23,056 nucleotides of DNA from an uncultured Leuconostoc sp. GTDB lineage: Bacteria > Bacillota > Bacilli > Lactobacillales > Lactobacillaceae. Under the pieces are notes generated by a model. The model was not told where the DNA came from and did no database searches. It saw only the letters and a program-made list of their open reading frames with translations. This document shows positions 14,144 through 21,363 of this stretch, piece by piece (the stretch's first letter is position 1; every line of letters begins with the position of its first letter). Made by a program: the position numbers and the translations under genes. The DNA lies in NCBI RefSeq assembly GCF_946222815.1, contig NZ_CAMJRK010000015.1, positions 1 through 23,056 of the forward strand, in the 5' to 3' direction.

Positions 14144-15066
14144 TATTTCATCTCTCCTCTGCGCCCAATAGCACGTACAGCTAAGTTAAATACCAGTGAC
14201 ATTAGTAGCAAAATCATTGCTAGTGTCCATAACACATCATTTTGTAATGATCCCATCACAGTATTACCAATCCCCATAGTCAAAATTGATGTTAATGTTG
14301 AGGCAGGTGATGTCAAATTATGAGGCATCAAGGCTGCGTTTCCGATAACCATTTGTACTGCTAGCGCTTCACCAAAGGCACGCGCCATACCAAAGACAAT
14401 GGCAGTTAAAATACCTGGCGTTGCTGCTCTGAGCACAACTTTATAAATCATTTGCCAACGGGTAGCACCAATAGCCAATGCGGATTCACGATAGTGTCTA
14501 GGAACAGACTTTAACGTATCGACAGTCATCGAGGTAATTGTTGGTAAGACCATCACGAACAAAACAATTGTGCCTGATAAAATACCGAATCCTGAACCAC
14601 CAAAAATACTCCGGATAAATGGCACAACAACTGTCAATCCAATAAACCCATAAACAACAGATGGAATACCAACTAACAGCTCAATAATTGGTTGCATAAT
14701 TTTTGTGCCACGTTTTTGAGCAATTTCAGTCATAAATAACGATGTACCGATAGCAAACGGCGTCGCTACAATTGCCGCCAAAAACGTTACCAAAAACGAC
14801 CCAAAAATCATTGGCAATGCACCTATATAAGGTTGCTTCGTTTGTGGATTAACTACTGATGGGTTCCATGTTGAACCAAATAAAAAGTCTTTGACATGGA
14901 CACCATCATGGAAAAATGTTGATAAGCCCCGACTCATAACGAAAGCAAAAATCGATACAACAACAATGACAATTAACGATAAAGCTGCCAAACTCACAGC
15001 TCGTCCTAGTGAATCTTTTTTTGTTGATTCAGACTTTTGCATCAACTTCTGTGTAATGTTATCCAT
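14143..15066 (-). CDS. pstC: Phosphate ABC transporter permease PstC
   Basis: The partner membrane subunit of PstA, 307 residues with about six membrane spans. Hallmarks are GIPSVVYGFIGL, the coupling loop ESALAIGATRWQMI, and the larger periplasmic-type loop after the first span (STWNPSVVNPQTKQPYIG) typical of PstC. GGAG lies five bases upstream of the start. It follows the second pstS by 128 bp, a gap holding a hairpin but no clear promoter, so it is probably read from the Pho-box promoter in front of that pstS. Confidence 0.96.
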   Translation of the reverse strand: MDNITQKLMQKSESTKKDSLGRAVSLAALSLIVIVVVSIFAFVMSRGLSTFFHDGVHVKDFLFGSTWNPSVVNPQTKQPYIGALPMIFGSFLVTFLAAIVATPFAIGTSLFMTEIAQKRGTKIMQPIIELLVGIPSVVYGFIGLTVVVPFIRSIFGGSGFGILSGTIVLFVMVLPTITSMTVDTLKSVPRHYRESALAIGATRWQMIYKVVLRAATPGILTAIVFGMARAFGEALAVQMVIGNAALMPHNLTSPASTLTSILTMGIGNTVMGSLQNDVLWTLAMILLLMSLVFNLAVRAIGRRGEMK

Positions 15067-15100
15067 TTTATCTCCATAGCATCAAATATTGTCACATAAG

Positions 15101-15129
15101 ATGAATACGTACCACTTGTCCGTATTCAT
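15101..15129 (-). other. Intercistronic hairpin between pstS and pstC
   Basis: A perfect 9-bp inverted repeat (ATGAATACG with CGTATTCAT) over an 11-nt loop, with no T run. It probably acts as a processing or 3'-stabilising element that keeps pstS mRNA more abundant than the permease part, as binding proteins are usually needed in excess. Confidence 0.5.
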
Positions 15130-15194
15130 TAAACAACACCAAATGCATTAATTTTCTTGTATGCCAACTTTGTTAAACGATTCGTATAAATTAA

Positions 15195-16076
15195 TTATTT
15201 TTTTATAATGTTACCATTCAACTCACGAGTCACTTGCATATCGTGAATAGATATATACCCTAATTTTGGAACTAACGTACTCTGAATTTCTTTTGAAGTT
15301 AAGTAATTCAGAAATTTGGCAACAGTTGGCGATGGTTTTCCCTTGGTATAGACATGTTCGTATGACCAAATAGGATACATACCTGATGCAACATTTTTAT
15401 TTAATGGCGACACATGATTAACTGAAGCCGCTACAATTGTATCATCAATATAGCCAAAAGCCGCATATGAAATAGCTCCTGGTGTCGTTGCTACAATAGA
15501 GCGTACCATACCTGAAGAATCTTGTTCCTGTGCTTCAATACTTTGTTTGCCAAGCAAACCCCACTTTTCAAATGTTGCACGTGTCCCAGATCCCGCTGCG
15601 CGATTGATAATAACAATTTTTTTATTTTTACCACCAATTTGTTGCCAATTTGTTACTTTTCCGGTAAATATTGCTTGCAGCTGTGCGGTTGATAAATCTG
15701 TTAGACCTATGTCTTTATTCAACAGCGGTGCAATACCAACAACAGCTACCTGATGATCCACCAGACGCTTAGCATTAATACCTTCTTTTTCTTCCGCAAA
15801 AACGTCAGAATTCCCTAAGTCTACTGCCCCTTGCGAAACTTGACTTAGGCCTGTTCCGGTACCACCACCTTGCACATTAACAAAGGTGCCTAAATTAATT
15901 TTTGCATATTCTTCACCTGCTGCTTCAACAAACGGTTGTAAAGCTGTTGAACCAACAGCCGTAATCGATGTTCCTGAATTACTTTTTTCTCGTGTTGCAT
16001 AAGCAGTTCCAAGTGCTGCTGCAATACTAACGGCCACAATTGTTATTATAATTGTTCCGCGATGCGATTTCGACAT
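15195..16076 (-). CDS. pstS: Phosphate-binding protein PstS, second copy
   Basis: Extracytoplasmic receptor that hands phosphate to PstC-PstA. The 293-residue protein has a hydrophobic N terminus (about residues 8-27) and the PstS fold: ligand-binding VGSTALQP, GNSDVFAEE and NRAAGSGTRATFE, then TTPGAISYAAFGY. There is no cysteine at or near the end of the hydrophobic segment, so it cannot be a classic lipoprotein; it may stay anchored by that helix or be cleaved after AYA. The start MSKSH is chosen because GGGAGG lies seven bases upstream. It is clearly paralogous to the other pstS, with long shared blocks such as DHQVAVVGIAP, and is the copy physically linked to the permease genes. Confidence 0.94.
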   Translation of the reverse strand: MSKSHRGTIIITIVAVSIAAALGTAYATREKSNSGTSITAVGSTALQPFVEAAGEEYAKINLGTFVNVQGGGTGTGLSQVSQGAVDLGNSDVFAEEKEGINAKRLVDHQVAVVGIAPLLNKDIGLTDLSTAQLQAIFTGKVTNWQQIGGKNKKIVIINRAAGSGTRATFEKWGLLGKQSIEAQEQDSSGMVRSIVATTPGAISYAAFGYIDDTIVAASVNHVSPLNKNVASGMYPIWSYEHVYTKGKPSPTVAKFLNYLTSKEIQSTLVPKLGYISIHDMQVTRELNGNIIKK

Positions 16077-16111
16077 GATGATGCCTCCCAAGATTAAACT
16101 ACTACTACTTC

Positions 16112-16165
16112 ATTATCTTAAAACCATGTAAATGTATTAACAGCGCTTTGTAAAGATTAGGTAAA
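16112..16165 (-). promoter_or_regulatory. PhoP box array and promoter of the second pstS-pstCAB-phoU unit
   Basis: On the minus strand, four TTTACA-like repeats (TTTACC 16160-16165, TTTACA 16149-16154, TGTTAA 16137-16142, TTTACA 16127-16132) lie 11, 12 and 10 bp apart, followed nine bases on by GATAAT (16112-16117) as -10. Direct repeats at helical spacing replacing the -35 box are the known layout of PhoP-activated promoters in Bacillus and lactobacilli. The leader would be about 29 nt. Confidence 0.75.
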
Positions 16166-16173
16166 TAAAATAT

Positions 16174-17529
16174 TTACAAAGGCAAAGTAATACTAATAGT
16201 GGTTCCCACTCCGACTTGTGAATTGACTTTCACTTCACCGTTGTGCTTACTAACAATTTCATTAACAATTGCCAATCCTAGACCTGTACCACTAGCGATT
16301 GTTCTTTGCCGTGATTCATCACCACGATAAAAGCGTTCAAAGATACGCGATTGCTGATTTTTAGGAATGCCAATACCAGAATCTTTAATATTAATTTGCC
16401 AATGTTGATGGTCTTTATACACAGTTACACTAACCTCACCAGCTTGTCTGTTATACTTCACCGCATTTATAATTAAATTTTGTAAAATTGTCTCCAAGTC
16501 ATTTTTTAAGCCGTGGACAACAAAATCTGGTGACACATTATTTTTTAAAGTAATATCTTTCGTCGCTGCCATTGCACTAATATGTTGCCATTGCTCATCG
16601 ACTAAGTTTTTAATAATTAGTTTTGTATCTACGCCGTCATTTTTCTGCTTTACACGTGATAATGACAAAATATCAATCACAAGTGATGATAGACGTTCTG
16701 ATTCGTCAGCAACAATTTGCAAAAATTGCTTGCGTGTATTTGGATCTTCACCTGCAGGTCCTTGTAAAGTTTCTACAAAACCGGTGATTGCAGTTAATGG
16801 TGTTTTAAGTTCATGTGAGGCGTTGGCCAAAAAATCAGATTGCATGCGTTCAACCTGTAAAACAGATGTCAAATCATATATAATAATCATTACTTCAGCA
16901 TGTTTTAAATCATTTTGATGATAAAGTGTGCTAACTTCATATTGCTTTACCTCGCCATTTACTTGTAAATTTAAAATAGATTGTTGGTTATGTTGCGTAT
17001 TAAAAGTTTGCGTCATTAATTCCGATAGTGTGAATTGTTTAATCACTAAACTTTCTGAAACTGGTATTTTAGGTTGTTGTATCCCTAATAAATCTGCAGC
17101 AGTTGTATTAAAAACATCAATGACATGTCTTCGATTCACGTTAATGACGCCAACTGGTAAACTTGCAAGTAGTGACTGATAATTCGTCACATCGCGTTGT
17201 GCTGTTTGCTGTGCCTGTTTAATATAGTTTTGTAAATTATTAAATTGATTAATAAGCTCATAATGTGGTGAATTTGGATCTGTCAATACACTCCTAGGTT
17301 CTTGGCCTTGAATTGTAGCCAACATACGATTTTGCATGACTTGCAACTCTGTCTGCTGGCCGGCTTCCCAAAAACGCACTATCCATATACCACTTGCTGT
17401 AGCAATTAACAGAAAAACAATCATAATAACCCATTGCTGACGATTCAAAGACATTATATTTCCTAATATCACACTAATTATCATGTTAGGAACTAAAAAG
17501 AATAAACTTTTAAGTATTTTTTTTATCAT
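16174..17529 (-). CDS. phoR: Phosphate-sensing histidine kinase PhoR
   Basis: Membrane-bound kinase that phosphorylates PhoP when phosphate is low. The 451-residue protein has two membrane spans (about 8-26 and 33-54) with only a few residues between them, a PAS domain (about 115-225), the HisKA dimerisation helix with His239 in NASHELKTP, and the HATPase domain with N box NLIINAVKYN, G1 DSGIGI, F box RIFERFYR and G2 GTGLGLAI. The very short outer loop means no extracellular sensor domain; sensing through PhoU and the transporter is inferred. It is separated from phoP by a pstS gene and a terminator. GGGAGAG supports the start. Confidence 0.93.
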   Translation of the reverse strand: MIKKILKSLFFLVPNMIISVILGNIMSLNRQQWVIMIVFLLIATASGIWIVRFWEAGQQTELQVMQNRMLATIQGQEPRSVLTDPNSPHYELINQFNNLQNYIKQAQQTAQRDVTNYQSLLASLPVGVINVNRRHVIDVFNTTAADLLGIQQPKIPVSESLVIKQFTLSELMTQTFNTQHNQQSILNLQVNGEVKQYEVSTLYHQNDLKHAEVMIIIYDLTSVLQVERMQSDFLANASHELKTPLTAITGFVETLQGPAGEDPNTRKQFLQIVADESERLSSLVIDILSLSRVKQKNDGVDTKLIIKNLVDEQWQHISAMAATKDITLKNNVSPDFVVHGLKNDLETILQNLIINAVKYNRQAGEVSVTVYKDHQHWQINIKDSGIGIPKNQQSRIFERFYRGDESRQRTIASGTGLGLAIVNEIVSKHNGEVKVNSQVGVGTTISITLPL

Positions 17530-17557
17530 ATAGCTCTCCCGATATAACTATCATAAC

Positions 17558-17577
17558 AAAAAAAACCGCTTTCGCGG
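17558..17577 (-). terminator. Short terminator or attenuator between pstS and phoR
   Basis: CCGC-GAAA-GCGG with a tetraloop, followed by eight T on the minus strand. The stem is only 4-5 bp, so read-through is likely. It comes 21 bases after the pstS stop and would let pstS mRNA exceed phoR mRNA from the same promoter. Confidence 0.7.
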
Positions 17578-17598
17578 CATTACAACTATGTTAATTAT

Positions 17599-18504
17599 TT
17601 ACTTATTTTCGACTTTACCAGTTGCATCACGTGTTACTTTCATATCAGTCAGTCCAATATAACCCAATTTCGGTACAATGGTCTTTTGTACTTCTTTGGT
17701 AGCAAAATATTTCAAAAATGCTTTTGTTGCTTCTGATTCATTGCCTTTGGTATACATATGTTCATATGCCCAAATTGGCCATGAATTATCTTCAACATTT
17801 TTCTTGTTTGGTGTTACTTTATCAACATCTAAAGCCTTGATTCCTGATGCATCTAAATAGGCAAAAGCCAAGTATGAAATAGCACCTGGTGTTGTGGATA
17901 CAATCTTTTGAACGGTACCGTTGGAGTCTTGTTCAGTTGATTGTACAGCGTTCTGACCATCTAACACGTTCTTTTCAAATACAGAACGTGTGCCAGATCC
18001 AGTTGCACGGTTAATGATAACAATTTTTTCATCCTTACCACCAACTTCGTGCCAATTAGTAATTTTACCAGTAAAGATATCACGTAATTGTGTCTTAGAA
18101 ATGTTTGATACTTGTACATCAGAATTGACCACAGGCGCAATACCAACAACAGCGACTTGATGATCCTTTAACTTTGAAGCATCAACACCATCTTTTTCTT
18201 CCGCGAATACATCAGAGTTACCGATTTGGACAGAACCATTAGCTACTTGACTCAAGCCCGCACCAGATCCACCACCTTGAACAGTTATCGTCACACCAGG
18301 ATTTTTTTCTTGAAAAGATGTACCAACCTGTTCGGCTAATGGCTGTAAGGCTGTTGATCCAAGTGATAGCACTTTACCACTTAACTTTTTTGTCGTTGCA
18401 ACCGTAGTGGCTTTATCTGTGTGTGAATTAGAGTTGGCATAAATAGCTATACCTGCTGCGATAACAATTACACCACCGGCAACGCCAATAATAGTTTTGT
18501 TCAT
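17599..18504 (-). CDS. pstS: Phosphate-binding protein PstS, first copy
   Basis: Second phosphate receptor of the cluster, 301 residues. It has an N-terminal hydrophobic segment (about 4-22), then LGSTALQP, GNSDVFAEE, NRATGSGTRSVFE and TTPGAISYLAFAY, matching its paralogue 1.5 kb downstream. Like that copy it has no lipobox cysteine; the segment ends AIYANSNS. A GGGAGAA supports the start. It has its own Pho-box promoter and a terminator right after it, so it can be made in large excess. It sits between phoP and phoR rather than next to the permeases, so it may serve as a surplus receptor or differ in affinity. Confidence 0.94.
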   Translation of the reverse strand: MNKTIIGVAGGVIVIAAGIAIYANSNSHTDKATTVATTKKLSGKVLSLGSTALQPLAEQVGTSFQEKNPGVTITVQGGGSGAGLSQVANGSVQIGNSDVFAEEKDGVDASKLKDHQVAVVGIAPVVNSDVQVSNISKTQLRDIFTGKITNWHEVGGKDEKIVIINRATGSGTRSVFEKNVLDGQNAVQSTEQDSNGTVQKIVSTTPGAISYLAFAYLDASGIKALDVDKVTPNKKNVEDNSWPIWAYEHMYTKGNESEATKAFLKYFATKEVQKTIVPKLGYIGLTDMKVTRDATGKVENK

Positions 18505-18600
18505 GACTAGTTCTCCCTTTGTTTAGGCTTCACGTGGAAGCATATGTAATGTAAACTTGGCTTGTAGTAGAGGCTCTTGGCAGCCTTTCCTTGTTTACAA

Positions 18601-18670
18601 ATCATATATTACGCACCTTGTGTCAAAGAAAGTAACCTAAAATTGTCATCGTTATGTAAAGCAATGTAAA
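18601..18670 (-). promoter_or_regulatory. PhoP box array and promoter of the first pstS
   Basis: On the minus strand the repeats TTTACA (18665-18670), TTTACA (18655-18660), ATGACA (18644-18649), a degenerate GGTTAC (18632-18637) and TTGACA (18621-18626) lie 10, 11, 12 and 11 bp apart. TATGAT at 18601-18606 is the likely -10; the last repeat is only 14 bp from it, too close for a normal -35. The leader of about 90 nt contains small stem-loops (for example AGGCT with AGCCT, and GCTTC with GAAGC). Confidence 0.78.
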
Positions 18671-18686
18671 TCAATCTTTACATTGC
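18659..18686. repeat. Perfect inverted repeat between phoP and pstS
   Basis: AGCAATGTAAA and TTTACATTGCT, 11-bp arms around a 6-nt spacer. One arm contains a PhoP half-site in the pstS direction and the other a half-site in the opposite direction. It starts at the phoP stop codon and lacks a T run, so it is at best a weak terminator and may instead be part of the PhoP binding region. Confidence 0.65.
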
Positions 18687-19375
18687 TAATTAACCATTGT
18701 GTAACCAAAACCGCGCACCGTTTTTAATATTTGTGGTGATTTTGGATTGTTTTCAACTTTTTCTCGTAAATTACTAATATGCATATCTACCATGCGACTT
18801 TCACCAACAAATTCATAACCCCATACTGCCGTTAAAATTGTTTCACGATCAATCACACGACCAACTCTTTGTGAAAAATACAATAAAAGTTCATACTCTC
18901 TTGGCGTCAAAGTCAAATTTTTGCCAGATTTAGTCACAATTTTTTTATTATCGTCAATCACAATATCTTGTATTTCAATAATATCTGGTTTATCTGCATC
19001 TGAGTGCTCAGTCTGTGAGCGTCGCAAAACAGCTTTTAATCGTGCTAGTACTTCTCGTAGGCTAAATGGCTTAGTAATGTAATCATCTGCTCCTAATTCC
19101 AGTCCAAACACCCGATCAAATTCATCTCCTTTAGCAGTAACTAATAATACAGGGGTTGTTATTTTATCTTGACGCAAATTTTTTAACACTGTCATACCAT
19201 CAACAACTGGTAACATCAAATCCAGTAAAATAGCATCAAAAGTTTGTTCCCCAATAAGTTCATATGCTGATTGACCATCCGCTGCTACTGCCACTTGATA
19301 GCCATTTTGTTCTAAATTATACTTCAATAATGTTGAAATTGCCGGTTCGTCATCTACTACTAAAATTTTTGTCAT
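18686..19375 (-). CDS. phoP: Phosphate response regulator PhoP
   Basis: OmpR/PhoB-type DNA-binding response regulator that turns on the pst genes when phosphorylated by PhoR. The 229-residue protein has the receiver domain with acidic pocket VVDDE, phospho-acceptor Asp52 in LLDLMLPVVDG and Lys102 in YITKPF, followed by a winged-helix domain with LTPREYELL and the RMVDMHISNLREKVE recognition helix region and the C-terminal VRGFGYTM. The ATG gives the exact family N terminus MTKILVVDDE, but no good ribosome binding site is within 15 bases; the nearest strong one is 34 bases away. It is first in the Pho cluster, downstream of the recA terminator. Confidence 0.95.
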   Translation of the reverse strand: MTKILVVDDEPAISTLLKYNLEQNGYQVAVAADGQSAYELIGEQTFDAILLDLMLPVVDGMTVLKNLRQDKITTPVLLVTAKGDEFDRVFGLELGADDYITKPFSLREVLARLKAVLRRSQTEHSDADKPDIIEIQDIVIDDNKKIVTKSGKNLTLTPREYELLLYFSQRVGRVIDRETILTAVWGYEFVGESRMVDMHISNLREKVENNPKSPQILKTVRGFGYTMVN

Positions 19376-19434
19376 GATATCAATACACGTAACTTTCGTT
19401 CAGTGCATTCCTCTCCAAATGTTTATTTACTTGC

Positions 19435-19443
19435 ATTGTAACA
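19435..19443 (-). promoter_or_regulatory. Extended -10 promoter of phoP
   Basis: TGTTACAAT directly after the recA terminator stem; no clear -35 and no clear Pho box. The predicted leader of about 53 nt contains GGAGAGG at 19410-19416. Confidence 0.5.
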
Positions 19444-19480
19444 AAATAAATAGAAACGCCCTAGCGTTTCTATTTATTCT
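19442..19480 (-). terminator. Rho-independent terminator of recA
   Basis: A perfect 15-bp stem (arms 19445-19459 and 19464-19478) with a 4-nt loop, followed by TTTTG on the minus strand and starting 11 bases after the recA stop. Confidence 0.88.
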
Positions 19481-19489
19481 TTACATTAT

Positions 19490-20638
19490 TTATACAATTG
19501 GTTCATCCGTTAAATCATCGTCTGCAGCCAAATTGAATGTTTCGGTCTCACTATCCGTTGAATTGTCATCATCACTAGACTCATTGACAGTTGTTTCACC
19601 ATCTCCTATGCCAAATGCATCACGTACTTTGACATAAATTTCCTGACGCATTTCTGCATTTTCTGGAGAATCCAAAAACTCTTTCGCTTTTTCACGACCT
19701 TGGCCTACTTTAATATCATTATAATAGTAAAATGCGCCTGCTTTTCGAATAATTTCCTTCTCAGCACCGAGATCAAGAATTTCCCCTGTTTGAGAAATAC
19801 CTTTACCATACATAATATCTACTTCAGCAACCTTAAATGGTGGCGCTACTTTATTCTTAACGACTTTAACTTTGGTTAAGTTTCCAGTGACATCAGTGCC
19901 ATCTTTAATTTGAGTTGAACGTCGTACTTCTAACCGAATTGTTGAATAAAACTTTAACGCACGACCTCCGGGTGTTGTTTCCGGATTACCAAACATTACA
20001 CCAATTTTTTCTCGAATTTGATTAATGAAAATAGCAATTGTTCCAGTTCTATTTAAAGTTCCTGCTAACTTACGTAATGCTTGACTCATCAAGCGTGCTT
20101 GTAGCCCAACGTGTGAATCACCCATTTCACCTTCAATTTCTGCACGTGGCACCAATGCTGCAACTGAATCGATAACGATAATATCAACGGCACCTGATTG
20201 TACCAACGCATCAGCAATCTCTAAGCCTTGTTCTCCTGTATCAGGCTGTGACAATAACAATTCATCTTTTTTAACACCTAATGCTTCAGCATATTTAACA
20301 TCTAATGCATTTTCTGCGTCAATATATGCCGCCGTACCACCTGCTTTTTGCACTTCAGCAACTGCGTGTAGTGCAATAGTTGTTTTCCCAGATGATTCCG
20401 GACCATACACTTCAATAATTCGGCCCTTTGGATAACCACCAACGCCAAGCGCAACATCTAATTTCACTGATCCTGATGGATAAGTTTCAATCTGTGTCAA
20501 CGTATTTTCACCCAAAAGCATAACCGAACCTTTGCCGAAGTTTTTTTCGATTTTCTTCAGCGCTTCGTCTAGTGCTGTTTTGCGACCCTTTGCTTGACTG
20601 TCTTTATCATCTTTTTTTGTCGTTTTTTTTGTGACCAT
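19490..20638 (-). CDS. recA: Recombinase RecA
   Basis: Forms filaments on single-stranded DNA, drives strand exchange and triggers LexA self-cleavage. The 382-residue protein has an extended Lys-rich N terminus, Walker A GPESSGKT (79-86), the catalytic Glu109 in IDAENALD, Walker B VDIIVIDSVAAL, the L1 loop region ending in GLQARLMSQALRKL, L2 with NQIREKIGVMFGNPETTPGG, and a long acidic tail from about 345. The usual His after the catalytic Glu (AEHALD) is Asn110 here. AAGGAG lies 12 bases upstream. It is preceded by a LexA box and a hairpin-rich leader. The competence gene cinA, found between pgsA and recA in Bacillus, is absent. Confidence 0.97.
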   Translation of the reverse strand: MVTKKTTKKDDKDSQAKGRKTALDEALKKIEKNFGKGSVMLLGENTLTQIETYPSGSVKLDVALGVGGYPKGRIIEVYGPESSGKTTIALHAVAEVQKAGGTAAYIDAENALDVKYAEALGVKKDELLLSQPDTGEQGLEIADALVQSGAVDIIVIDSVAALVPRAEIEGEMGDSHVGLQARLMSQALRKLAGTLNRTGTIAIFINQIREKIGVMFGNPETTPGGRALKFYSTIRLEVRRSTQIKDGTDVTGNLTKVKVVKNKVAPPFKVAEVDIMYGKGISQTGEILDLGAEKEIIRKAGAFYYYNDIKVGQGREKAKEFLDSPENAEMRQEIYVKVRDAFGIGDGETTVNESSDDDNSTDSETETFNLAADDDLTDEPIV

Positions 20639-20708
20639 ATCTTTAGCTAACTCCTTTTATCTTTCTTCATTAGTTTACCTGCTTTTTTAGCCAAAAGCAA
20701 GCATCAAA

Positions 20709-20722
20709 CGAACAATTGTTCG
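20709..20722 (-). promoter_or_regulatory. LexA (SOS) box upstream of recA
   Basis: CGAACAATTGTTCG, a perfect LexA operator, 70 bp before the recA start and just after the pgsA terminator. A likely promoter follows it: TTGCTT and TAAACT with 17 bp between them, both poor matches. It is of the same type as the box in front of dinB. Confidence 0.9.
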
Positions 20723-20751
20723 ACACTGTTCGCTTCTGTCTTTATGATACG

Positions 20752-20774
20752 AAAAAAGCGCTCATTGCGCTTTT
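20752..20774 (-). terminator. Rho-independent terminator of the rodZ-pgsA unit
   Basis: AAAAGCGC and GCGCTTTT pair over a 5-nt loop with six T on the minus strand. The stem begins in the last bases of the pgsA stop codon. Confidence 0.85.
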
Positions 20775-21354
20775 ACATACCATCTGAAAATACATAACGA
20801 TTTTGCCAGAAATAATCAATGCCTGAGTATATTGTAAATATAACTGCTATCCATAACAATATATTTCCAACTGGAAAACCAAAATATACGAATGGCACAT
20901 TTTTAATATACAAGAAAAAAATAGCAAACATTTGTGAAAATGTTTTTATTTTCCCTGGCATTTGAGCAGCCAAAACTTGGCCATTATTCTCAACTATCAA
21001 TGTTCTTAAACCTGTAATAGCTAGTTCTCGAATAACTATCACTGCAGTCATCCAGGCAGGAACAACATGAAAGTTTGTTAAAAATATCAATGCTGTAATC
21101 ACCAATAGTTTGTCAGCCAATGGATCGGCAAATTTACCAAAATTAGTGACTAACTGCCGACTTCGTGCAATTTTACCATCCAAAAAATCTGTTATAGAGG
21201 CTACTGCAAAAACAATTGCAGCCACTAACCAGTTAACAGGTAACGCAACAGTCATAACTGTAATCGCATGCCAATCGTAAGGAATTGTTAATATTAAAAT
21301 AAAAATAGGAATTAAAATAATACGAAAGACTGTTAATTTATTTGGTAGATTCAT
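20773..21354 (-). CDS. pgsA: Phosphatidylglycerophosphate synthase
   Basis: Membrane enzyme that joins CDP-diacylglycerol and glycerol-3-phosphate, the first committed step to phosphatidylglycerol and cardiolipin. The 193-residue protein has about four to six membrane spans and the full CDP-alcohol phosphotransferase motif, with Asp56, Asp59, Gly60, Ala63, Arg64, Gly73, Asp77 and Asp81 in place. GAGG lies five bases upstream of the start. It follows rodZ by nine bases and is closed by a terminator. Its substrate glycerol-3-phosphate is made by GpsA, also in this window. Confidence 0.95.
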   Translation of the reverse strand: MNLPNKLTVFRIILIPIFILILTIPYDWHAITVMTVALPVNWLVAAIVFAVASITDFLDGKIARSRQLVTNFGKFADPLADKLLVITALIFLTNFHVVPAWMTAVIVIRELAITGLRTLIVENNGQVLAAQMPGKIKTFSQMFAIFFLYIKNVPFVYFGFPVGNILLWIAVIFTIYSGIDYFWQNRYVFSDGM

Positions 21355-21363
21355 GATTTCCTC

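Noticed and set aside
20713..20731. A second LexA box overlapping the first one before recA
   Set aside because: A further GTTCG follows the perfect box, but the matching GAAC half at the right distance is missing.
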